Below are positions 61,914 to 64,000 of a stretch of 64,000 bases of DNA, one piece after another. The stretch comes from an uncultured Collinsella sp. (GTDB lineage Bacteria > Actinomycetota > Coriobacteriia > Coriobacteriales > Coriobacteriaceae). The DNA lies in contig URPJ01000007.1 of NCBI GenBank assembly GCA_900549745.1, forward strand, positions 1-64,000, given 5' to 3'. How positions within the stretch are numbered: position 1 is the stretch's first letter; every line of letters starts with the position of its first letter. The position numbers and the translations under genes were made by a program. The notes beneath the pieces are model-generated. The model made no database searches. It worked only from the letters and a program-made list of their open reading frames with translations, and was not told the origin of the DNA.

Positions 61914-63013
61914 CTATTTCACGCATTGAGCCGCGAGGTAGTCGCGGAAGAATGGCAATTCAAATGCGACGAGCCCTCGTCCTCGTTCCCCGATGATGCC
62001 GGCATCTATCATGCGGCGTCGGTAGCGGGAGACCTGCTGCGGCGAACGCTTAAGGCGCTCGACAAGGTCAGCGGTGGTGGACTCTTCCTCGTCATCGAGC
62101 ATGGCGATGAGGAATCGCTTGTCCTCTGCAGTGAGCTCCCGATAGGTTGCCGCGAGGATTCGGTCGTCCATCTCGTCGCGCGCGATTTTGATTCCCAGGT
62201 CAAAGTCGCGTGACGAGATTTCCTTCGAATCGCTTGTGAGATCCCAGGCACGGTAGCCTACGAGTTGCAATAGGAAGGGAAAACCAGAGATCGAGCGAAC
62301 GGCTCTATCGATTCCCCCAGCATCTGCCAGGCGATCGTTTTCCTGGATTGTGCGAATCAAGGCCTCGCGTACGTCATAGTCGGCAATGCGACCCAGATGA
62401 TATTGTTGGGCGCGGCGAAGGAACGAGACCGTCTTGTGGTTCAGCAACGTCGAGACGTTGTTGGGAAGTCCCGCCATGAGCAGGGCGACGCGTTTCCCAT
62501 CGGTCACAAAGTGCTGATACGTCGCTGCAAGCTGAATCATCTCGTCGAGTGTCGGGTCCACCTCGTCAACTGTGACGAGCAGACCGGTGCCAGCCTCGTT
62601 GAGCTGGTCGATGATGTCGCTCATGCGATAACGCCAGGTTGAGGCATCGTGAACGCGATTGACTTCGATGCTGCCGAGCGGTGCAATTCCGAGACCGGTG
62701 ACTTCGAAGTTCTTAGACGGGTCGATAAGATGGCCGGCAGCACGTTTCGCCCCGAACTCGATTTCCTCAAGCATTCCCGGGAGCGCGGTCGTCTTTACGG
62801 CAATCCAGCCGTGGGATTCCGCCCTTGCGCGAGCGACGACATGAGAGCGGTTTTACCGGTTCCACGCGCGCCTGAGAAGATCGAGGTCAATTCTGGGCGC
62901 CTACGCTGGCTCAAGAAGGCGCGGTCCAAATCCCGAATAATCTGTTGTCTGCCAGCGAGATGGGCAGGAACCTCGCCAAAACTGGGGGTAAACGGGTTTT
63001 CGAGGTATTCCAC
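61914..63013 (-). pseudogene. AAA ATPase / winged-helix protein with a frameshift
   Basis: The N-terminal part (GTG 63013 behind AAAGGAGG) reads EYLENPFTPSFGEVPAHLAG then Walker A GARGTGKTALMSSLA in one frame that stops at 62795. The rest continues in the next frame as WIAVKTTALPGMLEEI with Walker B LLVTVDEV, LLMAGLPNN, FLRRAQQYHLGRI and the winged helix LKRSPQQVSRYRRRMIDAGI. Restoring one base near 62,840 (CTCGCG-GCAAGG) joins both halves into a normal protein. It is therefore a recent pseudogene, a programmed or phase-variable frameshift, or a sequencing error. Phased TTAA repeats precede it. Confidence 0.75.
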
Positions 63014-63037
63014 AATGCCCTCCTTTAGCGTCTCGGG

Positions 63038-63091
63038 TTAACTTCATTTTATTCTAGTTAATTTAAATTAAAAGTGATTAATTACGTTTAA
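63038..63091 (-). promoter_or_regulatory. TTAA repeats at exact 10-bp steps upstream of the frameshifted ATPase
   Basis: TTAA occurs at 63038, 63058, 63068, 63078 and 63088, with TTTA at 63048, so six sites are spaced by exactly 10 bases. One extra TTAA lies at 63063. It is AT-rich against a GC-rich background and sits 25-78 bases upstream of the GTG start, thus overlapping the promoter. Confidence 0.7.
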
Positions 63092-63106
63092 CGCTATGGC
63101 GGTCGA

Positions 63107-63137
63107 ATGTGACAAAGGGACTGTCCCTTTGTCACAT
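63107..63137. repeat. GGGAC-core palindrome, copy at the trmL end
   Basis: ATGTGACAAAGGGAC / GTCCCTTTGTCACAT with a one-base centre, nearly identical to the 17,414 and 20,871 copies. In the minus direction its leading ATGTGA supplies the last Met codon and the TGA stop of trmL. Confidence 0.9.
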
Positions 63138-63731
63138 GCCGGCAAAGCCGGTCTGGCGGAGAGCTTCGTAGAGGACGATGGCAGCGCTGTTGGAGAGGTT
63201 GAGTGCGCTGATGCGGTAGTCGTCCGGGTTGACGAAGTTGCCGCAGATATCCTGTTGAAGGATGGCCTCGTGGCTGTCCTCGGTATGCCCCAGCGATTCC
63301 TCGTGAGCTTCCCAAGCCTCGGCGTTATCGAGTGAGTCGCAATCGCGCAGCATCGGGATGCGCTCGCAACGCTCGGGCGCCGCGGCAAGCAGTGGCTCGG
63401 GAATGCCCGAGCTCTCGCTGCCAAAGACCAAGTAGTCGCCGTCGCGGTAGGTGCTCTGCGCATAGGTGCGGCGTGCCTTTTTGGTCAGCAAGTGCAGGCG
63501 TTCGTCGGCAGGGGAGAGACCATTGCGCGTAAGGAAATCCTCCCAGCCGGCATAGGTGGTCACGTCCAAGTTTTGCCAGTAGCCCAGGCCGGCGCGACGC
63601 ACCGTCTTGTCGTCGAGCGAAAACCCCAGCGGCTCCACTAGATGCAGGCGGGCGCCGGTAACCACGCAGGTGCGGCCGATATTGCCCGTATTGGCCGGAA
63701 TCTCGGGCGCATACAGCACAATGTTGAACAT
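63132..63731 (-). CDS. trmL: tRNA (cytidine/uridine34-2'-O)-methyltransferase
   Basis: The 199-residue SPOUT enzyme methylates the wobble ribose of certain tRNAs. It starts FNIVLYAPEIPANTGNIGRT, the SpoU-type motif 1, has LGYWQNLDVTTYAGWEDF, motif 2 LVFGSESSGIPEPLL and motif 3 ALNLSNSAAIVLYEALRQ. AAGGAG lies four bases before the ATG at 63731. The final codons GGC-ATG-TGA run into the palindrome, so the natural C-terminus may have been redefined by its insertion (usual family C-termini end close to this point). Confidence 0.9.
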   Translation of the reverse strand: MFNIVLYAPEIPANTGNIGRTCVVTGARLHLVEPLGFSLDDKTVRRAGLGYWQNLDVTTYAGWEDFLTRNGLSPADERLHLLTKKARRTYAQSTYRDGDYLVFGSESSGIPEPLLAAAPERCERIPMLRDCDSLDNAEAWEAHEESLGHTEDSHEAILQQDICGNFVNPDDYRISALNLSNSAAIVLYEALRQTGFAGM

Positions 63732-63754
63732 GAATCTCCTTGGCTCAGAACGAA

Positions 63755-63793
63755 AAACCACCACGAAGGGGACAGGCACCTTCGTGGTGGTTT
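63755..63793. repeat. GGGAC-type palindrome with AAACCACCACGAAGG arms
   Basis: Arms at 63755-63769 and 63779-63793 are perfect, and the centre is GGACAGGCA. It lies between the CobW-like gene end and trmL. Confidence 0.8.
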
Positions 63794-63831
63794 GGCGGTT
63801 ACGTAGCGGAAAAATGTCCGCTTGGATAAAC

Positions 63832-64000
63832 CTAGGCGCGGTGCCAGTCGGTCAGGCAGGCATCGAGGGAGGCGATGAGCGCGTCCTTGTCCATGTGACG
63901 GCCGATGATGCACAGGCTCGTCATGCGGTCGCCCGTCTCGTCGTCCCAAATCTGCATGATCTCGGGGTTCTCGTCGATGATCTTCTGCTTCTCGCCCTCG
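63832..64000 (-). CDS. CobW-like GTP-binding protein, C-terminal end (cut by window edge)
   Basis: The 55 readable residues end the protein: ENPEIMQIWDDETGDRMTSL, then CIIGRHMDKDALIASLDACL and TDWHRA. The motif DRMTSLCIIGRHMDKDALIA is characteristic of the CobW C-terminal domain (RQELVFIG...D...L...LD.CLL). The GTPase part lies beyond the window. CobW-type proteins are metal chaperones or insertases. The stop codon TAG is at 63832-63834. Confidence 0.7.
   Translation of the reverse strand, partial: EGEKQKIIDENPEIMQIWDDETGDRMTSLCIIGRHMDKDALIASLDACLTDWHRA

Overview
The window looks like a chromosomal stretch of a high-GC Gram-positive gut actinobacterium of the class Coriobacteriia, most likely Collinsella. 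This rests on GC-rich codon use, actinobacterial gene types, a CGAAC-N4-GTTCG type SOS box, sortase-type and lipoprotein signals, and many dispersed short palindromes with a GGGAC core. No rRNA, tRNA, integrase, transposase or phage module was recognised. It is mostly a housekeeping and regulatory region with some accessory islands.

Layout. 1-1,200: decayed genes, including a DUF4143-type ATPase remnant. 1.4-7.8 kb: a flavodoxin-like reductase, a 5'-truncated AAA ATPase, topoisomerase IV parC/parE (minus) and a short divergent transcript with an SOS box. 7.9-15.3 kb (minus): a two-component pair, a LuxR regulator and a 1,455-residue sortase-type surface protein. 15.4-20.9 kb: a redox cluster (48-residue CXXC membrane protein, polyferredoxin, TlpA-like lipoprotein), then a MacB-like ABC exporter fusion. 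21-27 kb: a TetR-controlled agmatine deiminase / carbamoyltransferase cluster with two paralogous MFS transporters. 27-31.9 kb: Dus, glutaredoxin, XRE-TipAS regulator, TrmO, MalY/PatB aminotransferase. 32-38.5 kb: two sensor systems, one with a separate solute-binding lipoprotein and one with two binding domains fused to the kinase. 38.6-44.3 kb: potassium channel, LOG protein, ClC transporter, EamA exporter and a GntR-ABC operon. 44.4-44.75 kb: a strikingly regular array of inverted repeats. 44.9-56 kb: RF3, a queuosine-precursor transporter behind a preQ1-like leader, SDR, Ung, EamA/LysR pair, MATE, RlmA, RsmJ, GNAT. 56-64 kb: TetM-like GTPase, AAA ATPase coupled to a UvrA paralogue, a frameshifted AAA ATPase, TrmL and the end of a CobW-like gene.

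Most unusual content. First, 44,449-44,743 holds eight 15-bp repeats in strictly alternating orientation, exactly 40 bp apart, separated by seven 25-bp spacers. Second, three paralogous AAA ATPase / winged-helix genes each sit behind a different short motif repeated with helical phasing (9-10 bp), which suggests family members with private, self-recognised operators. Third, eleven or so palindromes with a GGGAC core lie at gene ends, and in three cases supply the stop codon of the upstream gene. All functional statements come from reading the sequence; no database search was run.
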